Positions 46,281-56,154 are shown, counted from the first letter of the stretch. The stretch: 64,000 nt of DNA from Acinetobacter piscicola (GCF_015218165.1 NZ_CP048659.1:992001-1056000), one strand, 5' to 3'. Notes: generated by a model not told the origin, from the letters alone. Numbers and translations are program-made.

Positions 46281-46311
46281 AAACAAAAGGCGCATCATGC
46301 GCCTTTTGTTA
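46281..46311. terminator. Hairpin terminator after the oxidoreductase gene
   Basis: The stem AACAAAAGGCGCA / TGCGCCTTTTGTT around TCA. It is symmetrical, so it may also end the leftward permease gene. Confidence 0.85.
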
Positions 46312-46333
46312 TGGATGAACAGTCAATTTAAAA

Positions 46334-47719
46334 TTATTCGTGTTCATTATGTTGTGGTGCAGGGTAGCGGAAACCTTTGGTTTTATAACCTAAATACAAG
46401 ATACCGAACATTGCCCACCATAAACCAAATTTTAATGCAGTTTCTTCGATTTCGAGCCACATTGCAAAGATACTGATAAAACCTAAAAGTGGAATAATCA
46501 CAAAACTAAGAATATCTTTGAATGATTTGGTACGACCGTCACGTAGTGCATAACGAGAAATGACAGATAAGTTCACGAAGGTAAATGCAGTTAAAGCACC
46601 GAAGCTGATCATTGAAATGACAATATCAAGATCCATGAAGCCTGCAGTTAATGCAACAGCACCAACAATTAAAATGTTGTATGACGGTGTGAAATTTTTT
46701 GGACTGATATGACCAAAGATTTTTTTGTTAATCACGCCATCACGGCCCATCACATACATTAAACGTGATACACCCGCATGTGCTGAGATCCCTGAAGCCA
46801 TAACCGTGACAATTGCAAAATACAGAACTACTGTTTTAAACGCGACGCCACCAACAGCTTGTAAAATATCAGGCTGAGTTGCGGCAACATCTTCGAAGTA
46901 TGTTTTCGGGTCGTTCGGGAAATAAATTTGCATAAAGTACGTACTGATAATGAAAATAACTCCAGCAAATAGTGCAGTCATAAAGATCGCACGTGGCAAA
47001 GTTTTTTCAGTATCTTTGGTTTCTTCTGCAAGTGAACTGAGAGAGTCAAAACCTGTAAAAGAGAAGCACAGTAAAGTTGCGCCCGTAATGAGTGCACCAA
47101 GACTAGTTAACTCATTCCAAAATGGTTCTAAGCTCCACAATTGGTATTTTGCATTGACCAATGTGCCATCCGCATTGACACCACTTTCAAGTAGTTGATA
47201 AACCATCCACGTAAAGTACGCAATCACGCCTAATTGTACAAATACAATCAAACTGTTGAAGTTAGCAACAAATTTAGCACCACGTAAATTGACGGCAGTC
47301 ATCGCAGCAGTTAATCCGATAACCCACACCCAGTGATTCACTTCAGGAAATAACGCTTCCAAATAAATCACGGCAAGAATGATGTTCACCATTGGCGAGA
47401 GTAAATAATCTAACCAAGATGACCAACCGACCATAAAGCCGACGTTTGGATGAATCGATTTTTGCGCATAGGTATAAGCAGAACCCGAAGATGGATATCG
47501 ACGGATCATGTGACCATAACTAATGGAAGTAAATAAAATTGCAATTAAAGCAATGATATATGAAGTGGGAACATGAAAGTGACTTTCTTCTGATACTAAA
47601 CCAAATGTATCAAAAAGTGTCATTGGTTGAATGTAAGCCAAACCAATAATAATGATGTGCCAGAAGCCCAGCGTTTTTTGCAGTTTAGCTGCCGATTGAG
47701 TCCCAGAGTTAATTGTCAA
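46334..47719 (-). CDS. APC-superfamily amino acid/polyamine permease
   Basis: 461 aa with 12 membrane helices. N-terminal GLAYIQPMTLFDTFG and SSGSAYTYAQKSI, and the middle SLAEETKDTEKTLPRAI, place it with the PuuP/EutP-like amino acid and polyamine importers of the APC superfamily. The first frame start is TTG 47746, but a second TTG at 47719 has AGAGGA 8 bp upstream and is more likely. Substrate not determinable. It lies next to, but opposite in function from, the Fe-ADH operon. Confidence 0.85.
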   Translation of the reverse strand: MTINSGTQSAAKLQKTLGFWHIIIIGLAYIQPMTLFDTFGLVSEESHFHVPTSYIIALIAILFTSISYGHMIRRYPSSGSAYTYAQKSIHPNVGFMVGWSSWLDYLLSPMVNIILAVIYLEALFPEVNHWVWVIGLTAAMTAVNLRGAKFVANFNSLIVFVQLGVIAYFTWMVYQLLESGVNADGTLVNAKYQLWSLEPFWNELTSLGALITGATLLCFSFTGFDSLSSLAEETKDTEKTLPRAIFMTALFAGVIFIISTYFMQIYFPNDPKTYFEDVAATQPDILQAVGGVAFKTVVLYFAIVTVMASGISAHAGVSRLMYVMGRDGVINKKIFGHISPKNFTPSYNILIVGAVALTAGFMDLDIVISMISFGALTAFTFVNLSVISRYALRDGRTKSFKDILSFVIIPLLGFISIFAMWLEIEETALKFGLWWAMFGILYLGYKTKGFRYPAPQHNEHE

Positions 47720-47920
47720 CGGCGTTATCCTCTTATCGTTGATCAAGGATCAGTCATATATCTAAGGATCGTTTGAGACGAACGATCCCCCCTACAAATA
47801 AAACAAAAGTGCGCCAATCTACTCCAATTGCAAACTTTTGTCAGTAACTTTAAGCATGTTTTTAGCAGAAAATATGCCAATTTGTATGAAAAATAAGCTA
47901 AATTTATGCACGACAAATGA

Positions 47921-47950
47921 AAAGCCCAATGTTCGAAAACATTAGGCTTA
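47921..47950 (-). terminator. Rho-independent terminator of the Fe-ADH operon
   Basis: On the minus strand the stem AGCCTAATGTT / AACATTGGGCT (one mismatch) is followed by a T-run, 33 bp after the dehydrogenase stop. Confidence 0.8.
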
Positions 47951-47982
47951 TTTCAATGGTATATTGGCTTATTTTTCAACAA

Positions 47983-49170
47983 TTACCAAGCTTTTTCTAA
48001 AATAGATTTCAAATCTTTAAATGTTGCTTCTTTCGGGTTGTAAATGATAGAACCATCATTAAGTGCTTTATCTGCCACTTCATCCAATTGCTCTTTGGAG
48101 ACTTTACCTGTTTCACTCAAAGTGCGTGGTAATTTGGTCAAAGTATAGATACGATCACGCATCGTATTTAACACAGCAATCGCTTTTTCAGCACGTTGAT
48201 TAGCAGGGGTTTGTGCATAAATGTCTGCACCTGCAAGCGGTAATAATAAATCAGCGATTTTATCGCCATTTACTTCTTTATTATATTCAAGTACATAAGG
48301 TAAAAACAGGTTCATACATAAACCATGCGGCAGATGTGCAACCGCACCAAGCGCATGACCTAATGAATGCACTAAGCCAACCATTGAGTTTGAAAATGCA
48401 ATGCCTGCCATCGTTGATGCCTGTGCAAGTTCTAAACGACCTTCTGCATCACTTGGGTTGTCTAAGACATTAAATAAGTTTGCACTGACTTTTTTAATTG
48501 CAGCAGTCGCATATGCATCTGAAATCGGATTTGCTGCCATACAGGTATATGCTTCAACAGCATGCGTCATGGCATCCATTGCGGTCATCGCTGTTAAATG
48601 CGGTGGCAAGGTCTGAGTCATGCGGGGGTCTAAAATTGCAGCATGTGGCATTAAATAGTTTGATGCAAATGCCATTTTGACATGTTTTTGATTGTCGGAA
48701 ACGACAGCAACCATCGTGACTTCAGAACCCGTACCTGAGGTGGTTGGAATCACAAAAAAAGGTTTCAGTGGTCGTGGTAGATTATGCGCACCTGAATATT
48801 TAGTCAGGTCATCACCACCTTCAGTCACCAAAATATTAGATGCTTTAGCCGTGTCAATCACTGAACCGCCACCCACAGCAATAATTGCATCACAATTGTG
48901 CGTACGATATGCTTGTGCAACTGCACGCACCGTTTCTAAGCTTGAATCTGGTGGGACATCATCAAAAATAAAGCCAATTTCGACATCTGTAGAGATAAAT
49001 GCTGCTTCAATTGGTTCAAGTAGCTTATTGGTACGTACCCCTTTATCTGTAATGATCATTGGACGTTTTGCGCCAAGTGATGATAATTCATAAGGAATAT
49101 GTTCAAGTGCAGCATGACCAGCAATGACTTTTACAGGACAAAAAAATTCGTAATACGGTTTAGCAGCCAT
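47983..49170 (-). CDS. Iron-containing alcohol dehydrogenase
   Basis: 395 aa, group III metal-dependent ADH. The NAD(P)-binding GGGSVIDTAKA and TTSGTGSEVT, and the metal-ligand HAVEAY and LGHALGAVAHLPHG, are all present. It oxidises or reduces a primary alcohol/aldehyde pair; substrate unknown. It starts 3 bp after the stop of the SCP2-like gene, so the two are co-translated. Ordinary length; the metal-binding His/Asp set is complete. Confidence 0.93.
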   Translation of the reverse strand: MAAKPYYEFFCPVKVIAGHAALEHIPYELSSLGAKRPMIITDKGVRTNKLLEPIEAAFISTDVEIGFIFDDVPPDSSLETVRAVAQAYRTHNCDAIIAVGGGSVIDTAKASNILVTEGGDDLTKYSGAHNLPRPLKPFFVIPTTSGTGSEVTMVAVVSDNQKHVKMAFASNYLMPHAAILDPRMTQTLPPHLTAMTAMDAMTHAVEAYTCMAANPISDAYATAAIKKVSANLFNVLDNPSDAEGRLELAQASTMAGIAFSNSMVGLVHSLGHALGAVAHLPHGLCMNLFLPYVLEYNKEVNGDKIADLLLPLAGADIYAQTPANQRAEKAIAVLNTMRDRIYTLTKLPRTLSETGKVSKEQLDEVADKALNDGSIIYNPKEATFKDLKSILEKAW

Positions 49171-49173
49171 GTG

Positions 49174-49707
49174 TTATGCACTCCTTTTTAAATAAGATTG
49201 GGCAACTTTAAGGTAAATATTTGCTGCGCCAGATAATTTTTCTTTTAAGCTTAATTCATGTGGGTATTCTTTGACTGCAAGTTCTGCCACCAATTTTGGT
49301 AAAATTAAGGCTTCCATTTTATTTAAACAACGGACTAAACGAATTGCATATGACAAATCACCATCTGCAATCATACGGTCATTAGCAAAAGCCTGGGCAG
49401 TACTTTCCTGAAATGAAAATACCAAAAATGCATGATGCAGATGTTTAAACGTAATGGTTAGATCAGGTTTACCTTGCAAAGACGTAACGAGTTCTAAATT
49501 ATGCTGTGCATTGACTTTGGCAATAAAAGCAGCTCCATTAGGGAACACTTTCATTGAAAGTACAAAATCGACAGGGAACTTAGATACTTCATGTCTAATT
49601 TCATCATCGACTTGACTCGCCATGCCCAAACCTCTGCCAATCACGTCCATCATGAGCTTGACATAGGCTTGTTCTAAAGCGGGTTTTACAGATTTACTTG
49701 AAATCAC
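49174..49707 (-). CDS. SCP2 sterol-carrier-like protein
   Basis: 177 aa. The central region FNSGA-like hydrophobic beta-strand pattern (FPNGAAFIAKVNAQHNLELV, GKPDLTITFKHLHHAFL) resembles an SCP2 lipid-binding domain, though weakly. No signal peptide. GTG 49707 has AAGGGA 8 bp upstream. It is first in a two-gene operon with the iron alcohol dehydrogenase, suggesting a role in handling a hydrophobic alcohol or aldehyde. The family call is moderate only. Confidence 0.68.
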   Translation of the reverse strand: MISSKSVKPALEQAYVKLMMDVIGRGLGMASQVDDEIRHEVSKFPVDFVLSMKVFPNGAAFIAKVNAQHNLELVTSLQGKPDLTITFKHLHHAFLVFSFQESTAQAFANDRMIADGDLSYAIRLVRCLNKMEALILPKLVAELAVKEYPHELSLKEKLSGAANIYLKVAQSYLKRSA

Positions 49708-49786
49708 TCGCTTATCCCTTTATTTGAGTTAGTATTATATTTTAGAGTAATTACTCTAATTTGTTTTAAGTGAAAAGGGAAGTGCT

Positions 49787-50446
49787 TTATTGTGAAATGA
49801 CTTTAACGTCATTAAAAAAGCCACTTTCTTTTAAATAAGTACTAACATCTTCTGCTAGTTGTTTGAATTTTGGATAATTTTCTACAAGGTCACAGATGCG
49901 AACCATTTCTAAACCAGCATAACCGCAAGGGTTAATGGTATGAAAACCATCAAGATTGCAGTCGATATTGAGTGCTAAACCATGATAACTGCGACCTTTA
50001 CGTATTTTAAAGCCTAAAGAGCCAATTTTTCGTTCATTCACATATACACCAGGTGCATCAGGTTTAGCATAGGCTTCGATATTGTATTTTTTGAGCAGAT
50101 CAATCATCAAATTTTCTGCATAGCTTACCAAAGTGCGAACATTCCATTTTAAGCGATTTAGATCAAACATAAAATAGATCACCATTTGACCTGGACCATG
50201 CCAAGTGACTTGACCGCCACGATCTGATTGCACCACAGGAATATCTGTATGCACAAGAATATGTTCTGGTTTTCCAGCTTGTCCCTGAGTTAAAACATCA
50301 GGATGCTGTAAAATCCACAATTCATCAGGTGTATTTTCATCACGTTGTTCGGTGAGGGCTTTCATTTCCTGAAAGCGTGTTGCATAGTCTGTGAGTTGTT
50401 TAAATTCACGAATGATTAAATTTGGTAAACCATCAGATAGATTCAT
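49787..50446 (-). CDS. lipB: Octanoyltransferase LipB
   Basis: 219 aa with LipB signatures [36 protein letters not shown] and HGLALNID (catalytic Lys in the RKIGSLG segment; active Cys in INPCGYAG). It transfers octanoyl from acyl carrier protein to lipoyl domains in the first step of lipoate synthesis. ybeD precedes it on the same strand, separated by 390 bp that include a terminator, so they are probably separate units here. Confidence 0.95.
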   Translation of the reverse strand: MNLSDGLPNLIIREFKQLTDYATRFQEMKALTEQRDENTPDELWILQHPDVLTQGQAGKPEHILVHTDIPVVQSDRGGQVTWHGPGQMVIYFMFDLNRLKWNVRTLVSYAENLMIDLLKKYNIEAYAKPDAPGVYVNERKIGSLGFKIRKGRSYHGLALNIDCNLDGFHTINPCGYAGLEMVRICDLVENYPKFKQLAEDVSTYLKESGFFNDVKVISQ

Positions 50447-50786
50447 AACACGTGTCGATAAGAAACTTTAATTTTCTCTTATATTAGAATGTTTCGCAGG
50501 CTTTAAGTATTATTTATTACAAATTAATCATTGATGGTACATAAATATTCAAAATAATTATTTGATTTTCATCATTAGTAAGATGAAGACAGTATGATCT
50601 AGCATTTTTAAAGTAAACATTCTATTCTAGAGTATGTAGGACTTGAATTTTTTATGCAAGAAGGCAATATCACGGGATAAGCCGTAAAGGCTCATTTTAA
50701 AACGTTAATTTAAAATTAACTAAGAAAAAATTAAAATAACAGTATCTTAACAGGATAGGTACAGTCAGTTGTTTAAAAATATGATG
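50447..50786. other. Intergenic region between lipB and the ybeD terminator
   Basis: About 340 AT-rich bases with the presumed lipB promoter on the minus strand. No ORF worth calling. Confidence 0.4.
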
Positions 50787-50820
50787 AAAAAAATCAGAGT
50801 ACTCAGACTCTGATTTTTCA
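50787..50820 (-). terminator. Rho-independent terminator after ybeD
   Basis: The stem AAATCAGAGT / ACTCTGATTT around ACTCAG with A- and T-runs on the two sides, just past the ybeD stop. Confidence 0.87.
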
Positions 50821-50836
50821 GTTTCTAATTGAATGT

Positions 50837-51130
50837 TTACAGTGCAGTTTTAATTAATGAGCAAGCTGCTAAATCTGCATAGAGTTGATGGACTTGTTCG
50901 AGTTCATCAAAGCGTAATTGTGCGGTAATTGAATGATATTTACCTGTACGTGATGGTTGTACTTTTAAAGTGGCTTCATCAAATTCAGGGAAATGTTTAA
51001 CTAAAATTTCAACAACAGCACCACGCAATTCTTCGCCAGCATCACCAATCAATTTGATTGGATAATCCATTGGAAATACCCAAAGATCTTCACGAAGTTC
51101 GCGAGAAGGTGTACGGTCTAACATTGACAT
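50837..51130 (-). CDS. ybeD: YbeD/DUF493 family protein
   Basis: 97 aa, ferredoxin-like fold typical of YbeD: FPMDYPIKLIGDAGEELRG, then VQPSRTGKYHSITAQLRF. YbeD is often encoded with lipB and has a suggested but unproven link to lipoate metabolism. AGGGGAC precedes ATG 51130, with a second ATG two codons in. It lies 109 bp after rpoD on the same strand. Confidence 0.92.
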   Translation of the reverse strand: MSMLDRTPSRELREDLWVFPMDYPIKLIGDAGEELRGAVVEILVKHFPEFDEATLKVQPSRTGKYHSITAQLRFDELEQVHQLYADLAACSLIKTAL

Positions 51131-51148
51131 GAGTGTCCCCTAATTTCA

Positions 51149-51170
51149 AACGCCTGCAAGAGCAGGCGTT
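51149..51170 (-). promoter_or_regulatory. GC-rich hairpin between rpoD and ybeD
   Basis: AACGCCTGC / GCAGGCGTT around AAGA, followed on the minus strand by only TTT-G. It is perhaps a weak rpoD terminator that permits read-through into ybeD, or a leader structure, since it ends about 20 bases before the ybeD start. Confidence 0.55.
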
Positions 51171-51238
51171 GTGTTGCAATTAACTACTTAATGGAGGTGA
51201 ATAATAAATTTTCAAGTCTCCATAAAGAGTAGTAGATT

Positions 51239-53128
51239 TTAGTCATTTTCAAGGAATGAACGTAAATGTTCCGAACGAGAAGGGTGACGTAATTTACGTA
51301 ACGCTTTCGCTTCAATCTGACGAATACGCTCACGTGTAACGTCAAACTGTTTACCCACTTCTTCCAAGGTATGGTCGGTTGGCATGTCGATACCAAAACG
51401 CATTTTCAAGACTTTCGCTTCACGTTCAGTTAAGTTTTCAAGTACTTCACGAGTCGCTTCTTTCAGACCTTCTGAAGTTGCGGCATCAACAGGTGAGGTG
51501 ATGTTGCCATCTTCAATAAAATCACCCAAATGCGAATCTTCATCATCACCGATTGGGGTTTCCATTGAAATTGGTTCTTTCGCAATTTTCAACACTTTAC
51601 GAACTTTAACTTCGTCCATTTCTAGACGTTCGCCCAATTCTTCAGGTGTTGGTTCACGTCCCATTTCTTGCAGTAATTGACGAGATACACGGTTGATCTT
51701 GTTAATGGTTTCAATCATATGCACAGGAATACGGATCGTACGTGCTTGATCGGCAATCGAACGGGTAATCGCCTGACGAATCCACCAAGTTGCATAAGTC
51801 GAAAATTTATAACCACGGCGATATTCAAACTTGTCTACCGCTTTCATCAAGCCAATGTTACCTTCTTGAATCAAGTCAAGGAATTGTAAGCCACGGTTGG
51901 TGTATTTTTTCGCAATTGAAATAACCAAACGTAAGTTGGCTTCAACCATTTCTTTTTTCGCACGACGCGCTTTGGCTTCACCAATTGCCATACGTTTAGA
52001 AATGTCTTTGATGCCTTTAACATCTAAACCTAAGTCGTTTTCGATGTCTGCAATCTTTTGTTGGAATGCCAATACATCAGGACGAACTTTTTCTAAATAA
52101 TTTTTAAGTTCAGCAGGTGCTTTAGCAATTTGCTCATCTAACCAAGCAAAGTTTGACTCTTGACCTGGGAAAGAGGTACGGAATTGCGTACGATCCATAC
52201 GACCACGACGTACTGCATAACGCATAATTTCACGTTCAGAGGTACGAATTTGTTCATGTGTACCACGAATCATTTCAGAAATGATGTCAAATAAACGTGG
52301 TGTAAATTTAAACATCATAAATACAGTTGCAAGAGCTTCCATTGCTTCTTTACTTTCAGCACTGTTACGTCCTGATTTTGCAATAGATTCTTTTGCAGTA
52401 TTCCAGACAGCTTGTAATTCTTCAAAACGCGCTTTGGCAATTTCAGGGTCAGGGCCAGATTCGCCTTCAGAATCGTCATCACCTTCGGCTTCTTCTTCCT
52501 CGTCGTCGTCATCCAACTTTACATCTTTGGTTGGTTTGCTAGAAGATTCTTCTTCGTCATCAAGATCTTCAGCTTCATCTTCCAAAACTTCAGGAATTTC
52601 TTCGTCAGTTTCAGGGTCAAGATAACCTGATAAAATGTCCGCTAAACGGCGTTCACCCGCTTCATAATCTTTGTATTCTTGTAAAACCACTTCCACAGCA
52701 TTTGGCCAATACGCAATTGAATGTAGAACATCACGGATGCCTTCTTCGATACGTTTTGCAATGCTGATTTCGCCTTCACGGGTCAAAAGTTCAACGGTAC
52801 CCATTTCACGCATATACATACGGACAGGGTCAGTGGTACGACCAGGTTCATTTTCTACAGAAGCAAGAACAGCGGCTGCTTCTTCTTCAGCCACTTCATC
52901 TGCTGCTTCGCTGTTGCCTTCGAACATGGCATCGTCAGTTTCAGGTGCACGTTCATGCACAGGGATACCGACGTCTTGAAGCATTTGGATAATGTCTTCA
53001 ATCTGTTCGCTTTCGGTGATTGAGTCTGGGAGATGATCGTTAACCTCAGCATAGGTTAAGTAACCTTGTTCTTTGCCTCGGCTAATCAGAGCCGCTACTT
53101 GTGAAGTAGGGGAATGCATGTCGCTCAT
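51239..53128 (-). CDS. rpoD: RNA polymerase primary sigma factor RpoD
   Basis: 629 aa with regions 1.1 (residues about 1-80), a long acidic non-conserved insert (about 170-250, including [18 protein letters not shown]), region 2 ([37 protein letters not shown], the -10-binding [15 protein letters not shown]), region 3 and region 4 ([23 protein letters not shown] end). It directs RNA polymerase to housekeeping promoters. ATG 53128 has AAGAGAG 7 bp upstream; the longer frame start at 53179 is less likely. The acidic insert is somewhat larger than in E. coli. Confidence 0.97.
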   Translation of the reverse strand: MSDMHSPTSQVAALISRGKEQGYLTYAEVNDHLPDSITESEQIEDIIQMLQDVGIPVHERAPETDDAMFEGNSEAADEVAEEEAAAVLASVENEPGRTTDPVRMYMREMGTVELLTREGEISIAKRIEEGIRDVLHSIAYWPNAVEVVLQEYKDYEAGERRLADILSGYLDPETDEEIPEVLEDEAEDLDDEEESSSKPTKDVKLDDDDEEEEAEGDDDSEGESGPDPEIAKARFEELQAVWNTAKESIAKSGRNSAESKEAMEALATVFMMFKFTPRLFDIISEMIRGTHEQIRTSEREIMRYAVRRGRMDRTQFRTSFPGQESNFAWLDEQIAKAPAELKNYLEKVRPDVLAFQQKIADIENDLGLDVKGIKDISKRMAIGEAKARRAKKEMVEANLRLVISIAKKYTNRGLQFLDLIQEGNIGLMKAVDKFEYRRGYKFSTYATWWIRQAITRSIADQARTIRIPVHMIETINKINRVSRQLLQEMGREPTPEELGERLEMDEVKVRKVLKIAKEPISMETPIGDDEDSHLGDFIEDGNITSPVDAATSEGLKEATREVLENLTEREAKVLKMRFGIDMPTDHTLEEVGKQFDVTRERIRQIEAKALRKLRHPSRSEHLRSFLEND

Positions 53129-53443
53129 CTTTACTCTCTTCTCGTTGAAATCTGTGGTAGTGAAAACTGTATTCAGCACAGTCCATAACCATTTTTATGG
53201 CAATAATTTGGGTATTTCATCAGAATAAATAGGCTCTGATAAAATCAGTAAAATTGGTTTCTGTGACTTAAAATGGGGATGAATTTGTTGTTTTCAAGTT
53301 CAACCCTACAACGTATCTTCTATCTACAAGTGCTCAAAATGAGTCATCAAATAGAAGGACGTAGGGTGGATTATACCATGCCATAAATTTCGGCACAAAA
53401 AAAGCCCAAATTGGCCTAAAAATGTAAAAAAAATAAATAAAAC
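53129..53443. other. Divergent intergenic region upstream of rpoD
   Basis: About 315 bases with the leftward rpoD promoter region. No ORF is supported. Confidence 0.4.
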
Positions 53444-53472
53444 TTGACAAGATTTCATAACAAAGATAAATA
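53444..53472 (+). promoter_or_regulatory. Sigma-70 promoter of the acidic-protein gene
   Basis: TTGACA (53444-53449) and TAAATA (53467-53472) with a 17-bp spacer, about 45 bp before the start of the next gene. The -35 element is a perfect consensus. Confidence 0.65.
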
Positions 53473-53515
53473 GCGCCTAGACCCATTCACATTTTTTCAT
53501 TATGAGGTAGTTTTA

Positions 53516-53725
53516 GTGTCTTCTACAGATTTTGAACTAGATGATAACTACGGTGATGATGATGTTAGTTTTGATGAGTCATCAAGCAAAATTAGCGCCA
53601 AAGAATCATTAGAAAAACGTCGTTTAATCGATGATTTACTTGCTCAACGCCGTTTAGATCGCGAATTAAAAGATTTTGATTATGATTTTGATGACGACGA
53701 CGATTTTGATGATGACGATGCTTAA
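53516..53725 (+). CDS. Small very acidic protein (69 aa)
   Basis: Asp/Glu-rich ends flank a basic helical core (KRRLIDDLLAQRRLDRELKDF). It resembles the small family called PA3496-like envelope integrity proteins in Pseudomonas, though I cannot confirm this. The start is GTG 53516 after GAGGT with good spacing, and a consensus promoter lies just upstream. It has no signal peptide. The UPF0149 gene follows 66 bp downstream. Confidence 0.78.
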   Translation: MSSTDFELDDNYGDDDVSFDESSSKISAKESLEKRRLIDDLLAQRRLDRELKDFDYDFDDDDDFDDDDA

Positions 53726-53791
53726 AACAGATTGGGCATAGCGCTAAAAAATGCTATGCTTTTACACTGATTCAAATCAATTGGAAACAAG

Positions 53792-54316
53792 ATGAGTGCT
53801 TTAGATTTAGACCTGTTAAGTGACTATTTAGATGGCGACCAAAACGAGTACGGTCTAGATTTCGCAGCGACTCATGGTTTTTTATGTGCAATTGCGGTTG
53901 GTCCACAATTTGATCGTTGGTTAGACGAGCTGTTTGAAGGAAACCAAAGCAAAGCACCAAAAGAAATCATTGCGCAAATTAAGACATGGTTAGATGATAT
54001 TCGTCAAAAATTATCTAATGAAGAAGGAGTGGAATTTCCTTTTGAAATTGAAGAGGCAGATGTTGAGTCAAGCTTAGGTGATTGGTCTGTGGGTTTTGTC
54101 GATGCAATGTTCCTCAATGAAGAAGCATGGTTTAGCCCTGAGTATGAAGAGCAAGTGGTTGATTTAACCCTGCCGATGATGGTCTTTAGTGGTGTGGATG
54201 ATGAAGACCCGCAAATGGAATCTTTCCGTCGCAATGGTCAGCTCATGGATGAAATTGCAGAAGAAATTCCTGATAATTTAAATGAAATTTATTTGATGTT
54301 CCATTCAGATCAATAA
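53792..54316 (+). CDS. UPF0149 (YecA/YgfB-like) family protein
   Basis: 174 aa. The N-terminal LSDYLDGDQNEYGLDFAATHGFLCA and the AVGPQFDRWLDELF segment are typical of the UPF0149 fold, which includes YgfB and the N-terminal part of YecA. Acidic, soluble and without a SEC-C metal-binding tail. Function unknown. A terminator follows. Confidence 0.9.
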   Translation: MSALDLDLLSDYLDGDQNEYGLDFAATHGFLCAIAVGPQFDRWLDELFEGNQSKAPKEIIAQIKTWLDDIRQKLSNEEGVEFPFEIEEADVESSLGDWSVGFVDAMFLNEEAWFSPEYEEQVVDLTLPMMVFSGVDDEDPQMESFRRNGQLMDEIAEEIPDNLNEIYLMFHSDQ

Positions 54317-54332
54317 GTTTAAGTTTGATGAG

Positions 54333-54360
54333 AAAGCACCTTTAATCGGTGCTTTTTTAT
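54333..54360 (+). terminator. Rho-independent terminator after the UPF0149 gene
   Basis: The stem AAAGCACC / GGTGCTTT around TTTAATC, followed by T residues. Confidence 0.9.
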
Positions 54361-54448
54361 TGTTTGGTGTATTGTTTAGTTTTAAGGGTTAATTGAAATA
54401 TATGTTATGAGAATAAGTTTTTTATTCTTTTTTGACTGCAAATAACTT

Positions 54449-54862
54449 TTAGTGAGTCGTCTTTAAAAATAATTTTGCCGAAATGGTATACACTGTAAAA
54501 AATACCGCAGCATGTACTGCCACCATACAGAGCATAATAACAGCAGAGAGTGCTAGACCTGCTTGATCTGCAGATTTTAAAATTTGTTCTGCTTGAGGGT
54601 TCATTAAGACTAAAAAGAACGTGAAAAAACTACCAATGACAATTGCAACCGCACTAAGTCCCCAAATCAGTTGGATTTTTTCATCAGATGAAGCTAAGCG
54701 TTGTTCACGTTTAAAATAATAATGTGCATTGATGAATGCTGCTATGACCAAGGTTGGAAAGAGAGAAATATAGCCGAGTGGGAAAATAAAAATAAGAATC
54801 AACATTAATAGAATTAATGCAACAGCATAGACTTTGGCAAAATGAAGATAATAATGCGGCAT
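54449..54862 (-). CDS. Four-TM membrane protein (possibly ABZJ_00895 family)
   Basis: 137 aa with four hydrophobic helices and a basic loop (YYFKREQRLASSDEK) between the second and third. This layout matches the Acinetobacter-typical family known as ABZJ_00895, but I assign it only tentatively. It runs in the same direction as dedA, 60 bp downstream of it. Function unknown. Confidence 0.72.
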   Translation of the reverse strand: MPHYYLHFAKVYAVALILLMLILIFIFPLGYISLFPTLVIAAFINAHYYFKREQRLASSDEKIQLIWGLSAVAIVIGSFFTFFLVLMNPQAEQILKSADQAGLALSAVIMLCMVAVHAAVFFTVYTISAKLFLKTTH

Positions 54863-54921
54863 TCTTATTCCTAAATATAAATCAAAGCAATAGCTTACAG
54901 TGTAACAGTTTTAAATTGGAT

Positions 54922-55542
54922 TTATCTTTGAGATTGATGTCGAGTCTTACGTTGATGTCTACGATAGAGGATCCAAAGGATGACGACAATCACGATTGCC
55001 ATAATAAAATAGCTCACTTGATGAAAGATTTGCTGCATCAAGGCTTGATTTTCACCGAAATAAAAACCGACACAAGCCAAAAAGGTTGTCCAAATCACGG
55101 TTCCTAATCCGCTATACAGCATAAATTTCCAAAATGGCATGCCACTCATACCCGCAGGGATGCTGATCAGTGAACGTACCGCAGGAATCATACGACCAAA
55201 AAATACAATACGATGTCCATATTGTTCAAACCAATCCAAAGATTTTTCCACATCGGTTGACTTAATAAAAAGATATTTGCCGTAACGATCGACCCATTTA
55301 AATAAGGTTTGCTGTGAGATTTTGTGTCCGAGCCAGTACAGCAATGCAGCAGCAAGCAAAGAGCCAAGGCTTCCTGCAATGATTACACCTGTCAGAATCA
55401 GTTTGCCTTGAGAGGCAGCGAGTCCTGCAGAAGGCATAATAATTTCAGATGGAATAGGTGGGAAGACATTGTCTAAAAACATAAGTAGAGCAATGCCGAA
55501 ATAGCTCAATTGCTCCATGATGGAAATAATCCATTCAGTCAT
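54922..55542 (-). CDS. DedA family membrane protein
   Basis: 206 aa. DedA/SNARE-associated signature: FLDNVFPPIPSEIIMPSAG and FGRMIPAVRSLISIPAGMSGMP, where the conserved E and RxxP...R...G residues are all present. About five membrane helices. DedA proteins are flippases for undecaprenyl phosphate or phosphatidylethanolamine and support membrane potential and antibiotic tolerance. No accompanying operon partner on this strand apart from the membrane protein gene following it. Confidence 0.92.
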   Translation of the reverse strand: MTEWIISIMEQLSYFGIALLMFLDNVFPPIPSEIIMPSAGLAASQGKLILTGVIIAGSLGSLLAAALLYWLGHKISQQTLFKWVDRYGKYLFIKSTDVEKSLDWFEQYGHRIVFFGRMIPAVRSLISIPAGMSGMPFWKFMLYSGLGTVIWTTFLACVGFYFGENQALMQQIFHQVSYFIMAIVIVVILWILYRRHQRKTRHQSQR

Positions 55543-55644
55543 TTTATCGCATCACTAACGAAGTGGATATTTATAGTATTGCGTGTAATTCACTTCGTAA
55601 AGTGATGCGGCGTATATCTTTGTAAAGTGTTATATCTTAAAAAA

Positions 55645-55929
55645 TTAGTCTTGGTAATGAATCAGTGTATGAATATAAATTTTACGTAAACAGTAGGTGA
55701 GTGCAACAGGAAAACTCATTAATAAAAAGAGATTTATCCAAGTTGTATTTAGATGATAGCCGATAAACAATGACAGTATTGCTCCGATCATCATACCTAA
55801 GCAAATGATAAATAGATGTGACTCTTGTTCAAGTTCAGTTTTTATGTTTTGGCTCGTAATTACGGGAACAGTCTGTGAATAAGGGTAATGTATGCGATGA
55901 GATGGAAGGTAAGCGTTTTTATTCATCAT
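55645..55929 (-). CDS. Small two-TM membrane protein (94 aa)
   Basis: A hydrophilic N-terminus of about 35 residues is followed by two membrane helices (about 40-58 and 65-82) and a short His/Tyr-rich tail. AGGAAATTCAT provides a well-placed ribosome binding site before ATG 55929, which makes this a real gene despite its size. No family recognised. Confidence 0.68.
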   Translation of the reverse strand: MMNKNAYLPSHRIHYPYSQTVPVITSQNIKTELEQESHLFIICLGMMIGAILSLFIGYHLNTTWINLFLLMSFPVALTYCLRKIYIHTLIHYQD

Positions 55930-56098
55930 ATGAATTTCCTTATCATTTGTAATACAGCTTTTCAGTATCTACTTAATCACTTTTAAACAATGGATTGAAT
56001 AAATTTGATATTAGCAATCAATTTTGTAATCTGCTCTCCTGAAGCACATATTTCATGTATGAATACTTTATGCGTTCTATAAAATGTGTCATGTAAAT

Positions 56099-56133
56099 GT
56101 AAAAAAACCGCATCAAATATGCGGTTTTTTTAC
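56099..56133. terminator. Hairpin terminator after trhO
   Basis: The stem AAAAAACCGCAT / ATGCGGTTTTTT around CAAAT, flanked by A- and T-runs, so it can act in either direction. It lies 20 bp past the leftward trhO stop. Confidence 0.9.
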
Positions 56134-56154
56134 AAATTGGATAAAAATCTTAGA

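Noticed and set aside
52281..52625. 114-codon ORF antisense to rpoD
   Set aside because: The Ser-rich product mirrors the acidic insert of RpoD; the sense frame is unequivocal.
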